From Vulcanimicrobiia bacterium (GTDB lineage: Bacteria > Vulcanimicrobiota > Vulcanimicrobiia > Vulcanimicrobiales > Vulcanimicrobiaceae), in NCBI GenBank assembly GCA_025934645.1, contig JAICWY010000005.1:1-64000 (forward strand): a stretch of 64,000 nt of DNA, in the 5' to 3' direction. Positions 31,614-39,558 of the stretch are shown here, in pieces. Below the pieces are notes generated by a model, which was not told the DNA's origin, ran no database searches, and saw nothing but the letters and a program-made list of their open reading frames with translations. Numbering within the stretch: position 1 is the stretch's first letter; every line of letters starts with the position of its first letter. A program made the translations under genes and the position numbers.

Positions 31614-32820
31614 CCGCGCGGATATCATTGTAGGCATTCAATGGGGCGATGAAGGCAAAGGCCGCATCGTCGATTACTACGCGCGCGAATACGACATCGT
31701 CTCACGCTTCGGCGGCGGCGATAATGCGGGTCACTCGATCCGCGTGGGCGACACGAAGCTTGCGCTGCGCATCGTGCCCTCGGGCGTTCTGCAGCAGCAC
31801 TGCCAACTCTTCATCGGCGGCGGCACTGTCGTCAGCATTGCCGGCTTGACGGGTGAGCTCGATTCGCTGGCCTCGCACGGCGTGGATGTTTCCCGCATCC
31901 GGATATCCGATCGCGCGCATGTCGTCTTCCCGTACCACGCCGCAGCGGATAAAGCTGCGGAAGAAGCGCGCGGCGCCGCGGCCATCGGCACGACCGGCCG
32001 CGGAATCGGGCCGGCGTACGTCGACAAAGTGGCGCGGTCGGGAATCACGTTCGGCGATCTGCTGCGCAAAGAGGCGCTAGCGGAAAAGCTGCGCCTCAAA
32101 GGCGCGGAGGATCTCATCGCAACGACGCTCGACGCAGCGGAGCGTCTGCGCCCGCACATCGTGGACGGCGTCTCGTACCTGCACGATGCACTCGAGGCAG
32201 GACGCAAGATCCTGATCGAGGGCGCGCAAGGGACGCTGCTGGACGTGGGCTACGGCACGTATCCGTACGTGACAAGCTCGCACACGATTTCGGGCGGCGC
32301 GTGCATCGGGCTTGGTATCGGCCCGTCTGCGATCGGCCGTATCGTCGGCGTGGTGAAGGCATATTGCACGCGCGTCGGCGGCGGCCCATTTCCCTCGGAA
32401 CTGCTCGACGAGACCGGCGAGCGTCTGCGCAAAAACGGCGCCGAGTTCGGCGTGGTAACCGGACGGCCGCGCCGCTGCGGCTGGTTCGATGCGGTCGCGG
32501 CGCGCTACGCGTCCCGCGTAAACGGCCTCACGTCCGCAGTTATAACGAAGCTGGACGTCCTCACCGGTTTCGAACGCCTGGGAATCGTCACCGGCTACCG
32601 CCTGGGCGGCAAGCCGGTTGGCTTCAGTGCCGCCGGCCAGCCCGGCCTCGAGCTCGACATTGAATACGTCGACGGCTGGAGCGAAGACATCTCCGGCGTA
32701 CGCCGCATTGCGGACCTGCCGGAAGCAGCGCTCTCGTACGTCCGGCGGCTGGAATCGATTTTGGGCGTGCCCATCGAGTTCGTATCCGTCGGCCCGGAAC
32801 GCTCCGAGCTTGCGGTTTGA
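31606..32820 (+). CDS. purA: Adenylosuccinate synthetase
   Basis: A 404-residue enzyme that joins IMP and aspartate with GTP, the first step from IMP to AMP. IVGIQWGDEGKGRIVDYYA at the N-terminus carries the catalytic Asp and P-loop-like segment; NAGHSI, IGTTGRGIGPAYVDK, EGAQGTLLDVGYGTYPYVTSS and GRPRRCGWFD follow. Slightly shorter than the usual 430. ATG 31606 overlaps the end of the GH125 gene. No terminator follows; instead a sigma-28 promoter for fliF starts 31 bases after its stop. Confidence 0.97.
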   Translation: MNNRADIIVGIQWGDEGKGRIVDYYAREYDIVSRFGGGDNAGHSIRVGDTKLALRIVPSGVLQQHCQLFIGGGTVVSIAGLTGELDSLASHGVDVSRIRISDRAHVVFPYHAAADKAAEEARGAAAIGTTGRGIGPAYVDKVARSGITFGDLLRKEALAEKLRLKGAEDLIATTLDAAERLRPHIVDGVSYLHDALEAGRKILIEGAQGTLLDVGYGTYPYVTSSHTISGGACIGLGIGPSAIGRIVGVVKAYCTRVGGGPFPSELLDETGERLRKNGAEFGVVTGRPRRCGWFDAVAARYASRVNGLTSAVITKLDVLTGFERLGIVTGYRLGGKPVGFSAAGQPGLELDIEYVDGWSEDISGVRRIADLPEAALSYVRRLESILGVPIEFVSVGPERSELAV

Positions 32821-32851
32821 GTAAATTTTTGCCCCGCTTCCAGGGCGAGCG

Positions 32852-32878
32852 TAAAGCCCTGTGAGTAACTTCCGATAC
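32852..32878 (+). promoter_or_regulatory. Probable sigma-28 (FliA) promoter of the fliF operon
   Basis: TAAA (32852-32855), exactly 15 bases, then TCCGATAC (32871-32878) compares with the sigma-28 consensus TAAA-N15-GCCGATAA. Only the first and last base of the minus 10 octamer differ. Transcription would start near 32885, and fliA itself lies in this window. Confidence 0.7.
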
Positions 32879-32945
32879 TACAATTTAGTAGTCCGGTCGA
32901 TTCACGTATTGGATCGACTTGGCATTTGCCGTCGGGCAAGGATGC
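32877..32945 (+). other. Hairpin-rich 5' leader of fliF
   Basis: Three inverted repeats follow the promoter in series: ACTAC/GTAGT (32877-32892, straddling the expected start), GTCGAT/ATCGAC (32896-32918), and GCATTTGCC with GGCAA-GG-ATGC (32922-32945). The first could be an operator. The others would fold in the mRNA and may control stability or translation. No known riboswitch class was recognised. Confidence 0.4.
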
Positions 32946-32982
32946 TTGATGGATTGGCCACGGTCGGCCGCGCATGGGTTAG

Positions 32983-34629
32983 GTGACGTTTTTGGATCGC
33001 ATCACGATGTCGTGGAACGATCTCGGCGGCCGGCTGAAAGCTGTTTGGGATGGCCCGAACCGTATGCTTGCCGTGGGCGTTGTGGGCGTAGTAGCCGTCG
33101 CGCTACTTGCGCTCGCGTTGTTTTACACGCTGCACCGGCCTTCATATGAAGTGCTGTTCTCCAACCTCTCGGCTTCCGATGCCGCGTCGGTGACCGCGCG
33201 TCTGAAGGACGACAAGGTCCCGTATCAGCTCTCGGCCGACGGCAAGACCGTCCTCGTACCCTCGCAGAACCTTTCCGACGAACGCGTGGCCATCGCCGGA
33301 GCGAACGTGCTCAAGGGCGCATCCACCGGCTACGAACTTTTCGATCGCACGAATTTCGGTATGACCGAGTTCGAGGAGAAGATCGATAAGACGCGCGCGA
33401 TCGAAGGCGAGCTCGAACGCACGATCAGCGGTCTCGAGCCGGTCGAAGCCGCGCGCGTGCATATCGCGGCGCCGGACCAAACGCTGTACAGCGACGATCA
33501 AGCTTCGACGACTGCATCGGTCGCGCTCACCGTCAAACCGGGAGAGTCGCTCTCGGCCCAGCAGGTGCAGGGCATCACGATGCTCGTCGCGCGCGCGGTG
33601 GACGGCCTCAAGCCCGAAAGCGTGACGATTGTCGATCAAGACGGACAGGTGCTGCTGCCCGCGCAAGGCGCGACGGCGAACGGCCCCGATCCGCTCAATC
33701 TCACGCAAGAACAACTCGCCGCCAAACAGCGCTACGAAGCCGCCGTGCAGTCGAGCATCCAATCGATGCTGGATCAGACGCTGGGGCCGCGCCATGCGGT
33801 GGCGCGCGTCTCGACGCGCATGAACTTCGATGCGAACACCACCGAAACGAAGACGTACGCGCCGCAGGGCTCGGTGCTCTCGGAGCAGAGCAAGCGCGAA
33901 TCGTACAACGGCACGGGGCCGCGACCGGCTGCCATCGGCGTTCCGGGCACGACTTCGAACATTCCGACGTACCAGGCGCAGCAACAAGGCGGGAACAGCC
34001 GCTATAATAAGTCGGAAACGACTACGAACTACGATATCTCGGAATCAAACGTCAAGCATATCGACGCGCCGGGCAAGGTGCTGCAAACCAGCGTCGCGGT
34101 GGTGCTCAATTCTGCCAACGGCGCCTCCAGCGCCGGGAATAGCACGCCGTATCAAATCACGCCCGCGATGCGCACGCAGGTCCAAAATCTCGTCATCGCC
34201 GCGGCCGGCTTAAATGTGAGCAACGGCGATCAGGTTTCCGTCGAAGCGATTCCGTTCAACCCGGCCGTATTGCCGGCGGCGACGTCGCTCGCCGCGCAGC
34301 GCGGCGGCGCCGTGCTCGGAATTCCGATGTGGCTCATCGCGCTGTTGCTCGGTGTGGGCGCCATCGGCGCGGTCGCCGTAGTTGCGACGCGTAAGGGACG
34401 CCGCGATTTCCAGCCAGCAATGGAGCTGCCGTCATTCGATTCGACGCTCGCAGAAGAGCTGCCGCCCTTCGAAGAGCATCCGATGCTCGACGGCGCGCCC
34501 GGCATCGCTGCGCCGATTCGATCTGCTGCCGACATGACGCGCGAACAAATGGTCGAGTACGTTACGACCGTCGCCCAAGAAAACCCCGACAGCATCGCCA
34601 AACTCGTCAAACTTTGGTTAGCGGAATAA
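32983..34629 (+). CDS. fliF: Flagellar MS-ring protein FliF
   Basis: A 548-residue ring-forming membrane protein and foundation of the basal body. One N-terminal helix (about 26-46, LAVGVVGVVAVALLALALF) and one C-terminal helix (about 445-465, LGIPMWLIALLLGVGAIGAV) bracket the periplasmic ring-building motifs (YEVLFSNLSASDAASVTARL, GYELFDRTNFGMTEFEEKI, SVTIVDQDGQVL). The C-terminal tail that binds FliG is present (QENPDSIAKLVKLWL). GTG 32983 and TTG 32992 are both possible; AGG lies directly before. fliG follows after one base. Confidence 0.97.
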   Translation: MTFLDRITMSWNDLGGRLKAVWDGPNRMLAVGVVGVVAVALLALALFYTLHRPSYEVLFSNLSASDAASVTARLKDDKVPYQLSADGKTVLVPSQNLSDERVAIAGANVLKGASTGYELFDRTNFGMTEFEEKIDKTRAIEGELERTISGLEPVEAARVHIAAPDQTLYSDDQASTTASVALTVKPGESLSAQQVQGITMLVARAVDGLKPESVTIVDQDGQVLLPAQGATANGPDPLNLTQEQLAAKQRYEAAVQSSIQSMLDQTLGPRHAVARVSTRMNFDANTTETKTYAPQGSVLSEQSKRESYNGTGPRPAAIGVPGTTSNIPTYQAQQQGGNSRYNKSETTTNYDISESNVKHIDAPGKVLQTSVAVVLNSANGASSAGNSTPYQITPAMRTQVQNLVIAAAGLNVSNGDQVSVEAIPFNPAVLPAATSLAAQRGGAVLGIPMWLIALLLGVGAIGAVAVVATRKGRRDFQPAMELPSFDSTLAEELPPFEEHPMLDGAPGIAAPIRSAADMTREQMVEYVTTVAQENPDSIAKLVKLWLAE

Positions 34630-34630
34630 C

Positions 34631-35716
34631 ATGGATTCACCAATCGTTAACCTCAGCGACGTTCCCGCCGATCTGCCGGATGTAAGCGCGTTTTCGCTCG
34701 GCGCCGACTTTCCGGCGGTTGACGTCTCCGGTCCGGAAAAGGCCGCGATTCTCATCATCACGCTGGGGCTGGAGCTCTCCGCGACGATCTTCAAGTTCTT
34801 GCGCCAAGACGAAGTCGAGCGCATCGTGCTGGAGATTGCGAAGATCTCGACGGTTGCGCTGGAAAAGCGCGACGCCGTCATCACCGAGGCGTATCAACGC
34901 GCCATCGCGATCAAGTACATCAACGAAGGCGGCATCGAATACGCCAAGGAGATTTTGGAGCGTTCGTTCGGCGCCGGCCAAGCGGACGACATGACGAACC
35001 GCCTCTTTGCCGCGCTCAAGCACGGCAACCCGCTCGAGCTCATCAAGAAGACCGAGCCCGCGCAACTGCTGCAGTTTATTCAAGACGAGCATCCGCAGAC
35101 GATCGCGCTGATTCTCGTGTACATGGCGCCCGAACAAGCCGGCGCCGTGCTTTCTGCGCTTCCGCCGGATCTGCAGGCAGAAGTCGCGATGCGCATCGCT
35201 ATTCTGCAAAAGACGGCGCCGGAAGTGCTGGAACAGCTGGACGAATTGCTCGGACGCCGTTTACTCGTCACGGGTGCCGACTTCGCCAAGGCCGGCGGCG
35301 TGCAGTCGCTCGCGATGGTCATGGGCTTCGTCGACCGCGAAACCGAGAAGAACATTCTGGAAGGCCTCACCAAGCGCGATCCCGATCTCGCGACCGAGGT
35401 CAAGAACCTGCTCTTCGTCTTCGAGGACATCGTCAATCTGGACGACCGCTCGATCCAGCGTATCCTCAAAGAAGTCGACGGCAAAGATCTCGCGCTCGCG
35501 CTCAAGACTGCGAACGACGAACTGCTCCAACGCGTCTACCGCAACATGTCTTCACGCGCCGCCGGAACGCTTCGCGAAGAGATCGAATTGCTCGGACCGA
35601 CGCGCATGCGCGAAGTCGGCAAAGCGCAGCAGTCTATCGTCGACGTCATCCGCACCCTGGAAGAAAACGGGCAGATTATCATCGCGCGCGGCGCGAAGGA
35701 CGAAAAGCTTGTATAA
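34631..35716 (+). CDS. fliG: Flagellar motor switch protein FliG
   Basis: A 361-residue rotor protein with about 25 extra residues at the N-terminus relative to the common 335. It shows SGPEKAAILIITLGLELSA, the middle EHPQTIALILVYM, and the C-terminal torque helix region with charged residues (VFEDIVNLDDRSIQRILKEV, LALKTANDELLQRVYRNMSS). It links FliF to FliM/FliY and contacts the MotA stator, encoded at 50309. Confidence 0.97.
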   Translation: MDSPIVNLSDVPADLPDVSAFSLGADFPAVDVSGPEKAAILIITLGLELSATIFKFLRQDEVERIVLEIAKISTVALEKRDAVITEAYQRAIAIKYINEGGIEYAKEILERSFGAGQADDMTNRLFAALKHGNPLELIKKTEPAQLLQFIQDEHPQTIALILVYMAPEQAGAVLSALPPDLQAEVAMRIAILQKTAPEVLEQLDELLGRRLLVTGADFAKAGGVQSLAMVMGFVDRETEKNILEGLTKRDPDLATEVKNLLFVFEDIVNLDDRSIQRILKEVDGKDLALALKTANDELLQRVYRNMSSRAAGTLREEIELLGPTRMREVGKAQQSIVDVIRTLEENGQIIIARGAKDEKLV

Positions 35717-35725
35717 CGGGGTGCG

Positions 35726-36574
35726 ATGGGCCGCGTAGTCAAGAACGCGCACGTCTCGGACAACGCCTACACCGTGCGTCCGCCGGCGTTTGCGCCGCCG
35801 CCCGCGCCCGAACCCGATCAGATCTTCGCCGCGTTCGACGATCCGATCTTCGCCGGCGCCTCCGCGGCGGCGCAAATCGAGGAAGCGCCGGACTTCGATG
35901 CGCTGCGCGCCGAAGCGGCCAAGATTATCGACGACGCCTCGGCCGATGCCGAGGCGCTGCTGCGTGATGCCAAAGAACGTTCGCTGGAGCTGGTGCAAGA
36001 GGCGGAACGCCGCGCGAACGCGTTGCACGAAGCGGCGAAGAGCGAGGGATTCGAACAAGGCGTGAGCGACGGGCGCGCGGCGGCATCGGCCGAGATGGAC
36101 GAGATGCTCGAAACCATGCGGGGTCTCATCGAGATGGCTCGCGCCGAGCGCCATAAGATCGTCGAAGGCGCAGAGCCGGAGATCGTGCGGCTCGCGGTCG
36201 CCGTCGCCGAGCGGGTTCTCGCGCAACACATTGCCGTCGATCGTGAGACGGTCGTCGAGATGACGCGCTCCGCGGTCGCGCGTCTGGTTAACAGGGAAAC
36301 GGTGACCGTTCGCGTCAATCCGGCCGACATCGAAGCGATGCGCGACCACCGCGACCGCATCATGTCGATGAACGCGATCGACAACATGCGCATTATCGAA
36401 GATCAGCGCGTGGATCGCGGCGGAGTCGTTTTGGAAACCGAAGCGGGCACTATCGATGCGAAGGTTTCCACGCAACTGCGTGAGGTGCGCCGGCTGCTCG
36501 CCGTCGACGATCCGGTCTCGCTCGCACCCTCCAGCGAACCGGCACTCATCAACCCGCCCGCCCAAGCCAGCTGA
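35726..36574 (+). CDS. fliH: Flagellar assembly protein FliH
   Basis: A 282-residue FliH. The N-terminus is Pro-rich and disordered (about 1-60), the middle a long charged helix (EAEALLRDAKERSLELVQEA, residues 60-140) and the C-terminus the V-ATPase-E-like domain (EIVRLAVAVAERVLAQHI, VTVRVNPADIEAM, DQRVDRGGVVLETEAGTID). It tethers and regulates the export ATPase FliI, whose ATG overlaps its stop. GTG/ATG use is normal: ATG 35726. Confidence 0.92.
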   Translation: MGRVVKNAHVSDNAYTVRPPAFAPPPAPEPDQIFAAFDDPIFAGASAAAQIEEAPDFDALRAEAAKIIDDASADAEALLRDAKERSLELVQEAERRANALHEAAKSEGFEQGVSDGRAAASAEMDEMLETMRGLIEMARAERHKIVEGAEPEIVRLAVAVAERVLAQHIAVDRETVVEMTRSAVARLVNRETVTVRVNPADIEAMRDHRDRIMSMNAIDNMRIIEDQRVDRGGVVLETEAGTIDAKVSTQLREVRRLLAVDDPVSLAPSSEPALINPPAQAS

Positions 36575-37893
36575 TGAACGGCCTGCCCGTCTTTTCCGCG
36601 GACCGCTACATCGGAGTGCTGCAATCTGCCGATTTGGTGCGGCAGAACGGCAAGGTGCGCCAAGTCATCGGCGTCGTGATCGAAAGCATCGGTCCGAGCA
36701 TGGCGATCGGCGAGACCTGCCACATTCAATATAAGCGCACCGCCGAACCGGTGCTCGCCGAGGTCGTCGGCTTCCGCGATAATAAAGTGCTCATCATGCC
36801 GCTCGGCGATTTACTGGGCATCGGCGCCGGCAGCGACGTCGTTAGCTTGGGAAAACCGCTCGAGATCGGCGTCACGGATCAACTGCTGGGCCGCGTGCTC
36901 GACGGACTCGGTCATCCGATCGACGGCAAAGGGCGTATTTTTGCCGGCAAGCGCGCTCCGATTATCGCTGCGCCTCCGGGCGCGCTCACCCGCAAACGCA
37001 TAACGCAGCCGCTCTCGCTCGGCATTCGCGCGATCGACGGGATGATGACGTGCGGCAAAGGGCAGCGCGTCGGCGTTTTCGCCGGTAGCGGCGTCGGGAA
37101 ATCCACGATTCTGGGCATGATCGCGCGCAACACCGCCGCCGACGTCAACGTCATCGCGCTTATCGGCGAGCGCGGCAAAGAAGTGCGCGACTTCATCGAG
37201 CGCGATCTCGGCGAGGAAGGCTTGCGCCGAAGCGTCGTGATCGTTTCAACGAGCGATCAGCCGGCATTGGTGCGCATAAAAGCGGCCTTCGTCGCAACGA
37301 CGATTGCCGAGTACTTCCGCGACCAGGGTCTCGACGTGATGCTGATGATGGACAGCGTCACGCGCTTTGCCATGGCGCAGCGCGAAGTCGGCCTGGCGAT
37401 TGGGGAGCCGACGACCACGCGGGGGTACACGCCTTCGGTATTCGCGCTGCTTCCGAAACTGCTTGAACGCGCGGGGACCTCGCAAACCGGCACGATCACC
37501 GGATTATACTCCGTGCTGGTCGACGGTGACGACATGAACGAGCCCGTGGCCGACGCGGTGCGCTCGATTCTCGACGGGCACATCGTGCTCTCGCGCAAAC
37601 TCGCCGCCGCCAACCAGTATCCCGCGATCGACGTATTGTCCAGCGTTAGCCGCGTCATGCCGGATGTGGTGGATCAAAACCACTCTTCGGCGGCCTCGGC
37701 TTTGCGCGACGTGCTGGCAACGTACCGTGAAGCGGAAGACCTCATCAACATCGGCGCGTACGTCGCCGGCAGCAATCCGCGCGTGGATCTCGCCGTTTCG
37801 AAGATCGAGGCGGTGCGCCACTTTCTGCGCCAGGGCATCTATGAGACGGCCGATCTCAACGAGACCGTCGCGCAACTGATGAGCGTCGCATGA
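36574..37893 (+). CDS. fliI: Flagellum-specific export ATPase FliI
   Basis: A 439-residue hexameric ATPase of the type III export apparatus, related to the F1 beta subunit. P-loop VFAGSGVGKSTILGMIAR near residue 170, Walker B LDVMLMMDSVTRFAMAQREV, and the export-ATPase signature YTPSVFALLPKLLERAG are intact. It unfolds and delivers substrates to the FlhA/FlhB gate. It overlaps fliH by one base and fliJ by four. Confidence 0.97.
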   Translation: MNGLPVFSADRYIGVLQSADLVRQNGKVRQVIGVVIESIGPSMAIGETCHIQYKRTAEPVLAEVVGFRDNKVLIMPLGDLLGIGAGSDVVSLGKPLEIGVTDQLLGRVLDGLGHPIDGKGRIFAGKRAPIIAAPPGALTRKRITQPLSLGIRAIDGMMTCGKGQRVGVFAGSGVGKSTILGMIARNTAADVNVIALIGERGKEVRDFIERDLGEEGLRRSVVIVSTSDQPALVRIKAAFVATTIAEYFRDQGLDVMLMMDSVTRFAMAQREVGLAIGEPTTTRGYTPSVFALLPKLLERAGTSQTGTITGLYSVLVDGDDMNEPVADAVRSILDGHIVLSRKLAAANQYPAIDVLSSVSRVMPDVVDQNHSSAASALRDVLATYREAEDLINIGAYVAGSNPRVDLAVSKIEAVRHFLRQGIYETADLNETVAQLMSVA

Positions 37894-38360
37894 TGCGGAA
37901 ATTTAGATTTACGCTCGAGCCGGTGCTCGATCACCGCGAACGCATCGAAGACGAGAAGCAGCAAATCTTCGCCGGGCGCCAGAACGAACTGCGCGCCGCG
38001 GAAGCGGAACTCGCGCGCTTGAACGGCGACTTCAAGCGGTTCTCTACGGCCCTGCGCGACGACCACGCTTCGCTTTCGAGCGACGAACTGCGCTGGCACT
38101 ACGCACATCTGGAATATTTGGACCGCTGTATCGTCATGCAGCACGCCACGATTACGCAACGCCGCGCCGCGGTCGACCGCGCCCGCGCCGACCTTATCGG
38201 CGCCAGCAAAGACCGGAAAGTCATCGAGAAACTCAAAGACAAAAAATTTGACGAGTACCGCGCATCCGTCGCCCAAGCGGAACAAGCCGAACTGGATGAC
38301 TCCAACAACCGCCGCAGCAATTTCATGGTGAGGACCTATGATAGTCACCCGCAAGCGTAA
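37890..38360 (+). CDS. fliJ: Flagellar export chaperone FliJ
   Basis: A 156-residue protein that is almost entirely a long coiled-coil hairpin (FTLEPVLDHRERIEDEKQQI, AELARLNGDFKRFSTALRDD). FliJ sits in the FliI hexamer like a rotor stalk and escorts empty chaperones. It is identified by its position after fliI and by the N-terminal FRFTLEPVLDHR signature. It overlaps fliI by four bases and the MotE-like gene by 23 bases. Confidence 0.88.
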   Translation: MMRKFRFTLEPVLDHRERIEDEKQQIFAGRQNELRAAEAELARLNGDFKRFSTALRDDHASLSSDELRWHYAHLEYLDRCIVMQHATITQRRAAVDRARADLIGASKDRKVIEKLKDKKFDEYRASVAQAEQAELDDSNNRRSNFMVRTYDSHPQA

Positions 38361-38964
38361 GAAACGCTTTCCTTGGCGCCGCGTGCTGCTTCCCGTCGCG
38401 GCGGTAGCGCTGCTCGTTGCCGCGCTCAGTTGGGCGCCCTCGCGCACGTGGATCGCCACGGGCCCTCTCGCGCCATTATGGAACAGTCCGCCCGCCAAAG
38501 CGATCGCAGCGCCGTTCGACGGTCTTGCGCAGCAGCGCCACATCGCCGCGCAAGAGCGCGAGATCGCCTCGCTGCAGACGCAACTCGCCGATGCGCGCTC
38601 GCAGATTAACGAGCGCGCGAAGCAAACCTCGCAACTGCAATCGCAGCTCAACGACGCGCAGCAGCAAGCCGCGCAGGCTAGCGCGATCCAGGCTCGTCCT
38701 CCGGAGCAGCGCGCAGCGCAGCCGAAGGGCGGCCCGAGTAATAACGAGGCCGTTGGACCCACCCCGGACATCCAACGGACGGCCCAAGTCTGGGCCGCGA
38801 TGGATTCCGAATCGGCAGCCAAGATCGTTCAAAAACTGCCGCAGGACTACGTCGCCCGCGTCTTCGCCGCGATGTCGCCCGAATCGGTGGGCGCGATTCT
38901 CGAGAACCTTCCCGCTTCGTTTGCCGCCAACTTGACGCAGGAGCATCCCGAACTCAAGCGCTAA
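38338..38964 (+). CDS. MotE/YlxF-like flagellar locus protein (MgtE N-domain fold)
   Basis: A 208-residue single-pass membrane protein. After a basic start and a helix (about 13-31, VLLPVAAVALLVAALSWA) comes a periplasmic coiled coil (AQEREIASLQTQLADARSQI, residues 65-115) and a C-terminal MgtE_N-like domain (WAAMDSESAAKIVQKL, VARVFAAMSPESVGAILENL). MotE-type proteins downstream of fliJ stabilise the motor stator or FlgX/MotAB; YlxF is the Bacillus counterpart. Function here is by analogy. It overlaps fliJ. Confidence 0.8.
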   Translation: MIVTRKRKKRFPWRRVLLPVAAVALLVAALSWAPSRTWIATGPLAPLWNSPPAKAIAAPFDGLAQQRHIAAQEREIASLQTQLADARSQINERAKQTSQLQSQLNDAQQQAAQASAIQARPPEQRAAQPKGGPSNNEAVGPTPDIQRTAQVWAAMDSESAAKIVQKLPQDYVARVFAAMSPESVGAILENLPASFAANLTQEHPELKR

Positions 38965-38973
38965 AGGCCGTGC

Positions 38974-39558
38974 ATGGCCGCTGAAGTCGTAACCGCTTGG
39001 GCCACGTTCGGCACGATGCTCGTCATCGGCGCCAGCGCGGTTGCGGCGCTCATCCAGCTGCAGCACATGCGCGCGGGCAATCAACTCGAAGCGCTGCTCT
39101 CCCTCGAACGCGACTTTCGCGAGCCCGAGGTGCAGGCGGCGCTTCGCTACATTCAAGAGCGCCTGCCGGAGCGCATGGAAGACCCGCAGTACCGCGCGCA
39201 GCTCGCCGGGATCGGCTTCATCGATACCGACGTGCATCCGGAATTAATCGTATGCAACTGGTTCAACGAGATCGGCGCGCTGCTCAAGCACCGCTTGGTG
39301 ACGGAAGACACGTTCATGGATCTCTTCGCGCGTCTGATCGTGTTCTGCTGGAAACGCCTTTCACCGGTGGTAGCCGTCATGCGCCGCAGCCGCGGCAACT
39401 ACCAATACCACGACTTCGAATATCTCGCGGTGCGCGCTGCGGCGTGGCTCAAACGCAACCCGCACGGGATTTTCCCGCGCCCGGGCACGCGCGAACACGT
39501 GCACGACCCATGGCTGGATATCGACGCAAGGCCGGTTAACGAACCGATCTCGCCGTAA
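38974..39558 (+). CDS. DUF4760-like membrane-anchored protein, unknown function
   Basis: A 194-residue protein with one N-terminal helix (WATFGTMLVIGASAVAALIQL, about 8-27) and a soluble helical domain typical of DUF4760-like proteins (LEALLSLERDFREPEVQAAL, VCNWFNEIGALLKHRLV, FCWKRLSPVVAVMRRSRG). No catalytic motif is recognised. It lies 9 bases after the MotE-like gene on the same strand, so it is transcribed with the fliF operon, but a flagellar role is not evident. Its 3' end overlaps that of the convergent SARP regulator by 23 bases. Confidence 0.75.
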   Translation: MAAEVVTAWATFGTMLVIGASAVAALIQLQHMRAGNQLEALLSLERDFREPEVQAALRYIQERLPERMEDPQYRAQLAGIGFIDTDVHPELIVCNWFNEIGALLKHRLVTEDTFMDLFARLIVFCWKRLSPVVAVMRRSRGNYQYHDFEYLAVRAAAWLKRNPHGIFPRPGTREHVHDPWLDIDARPVNEPISP

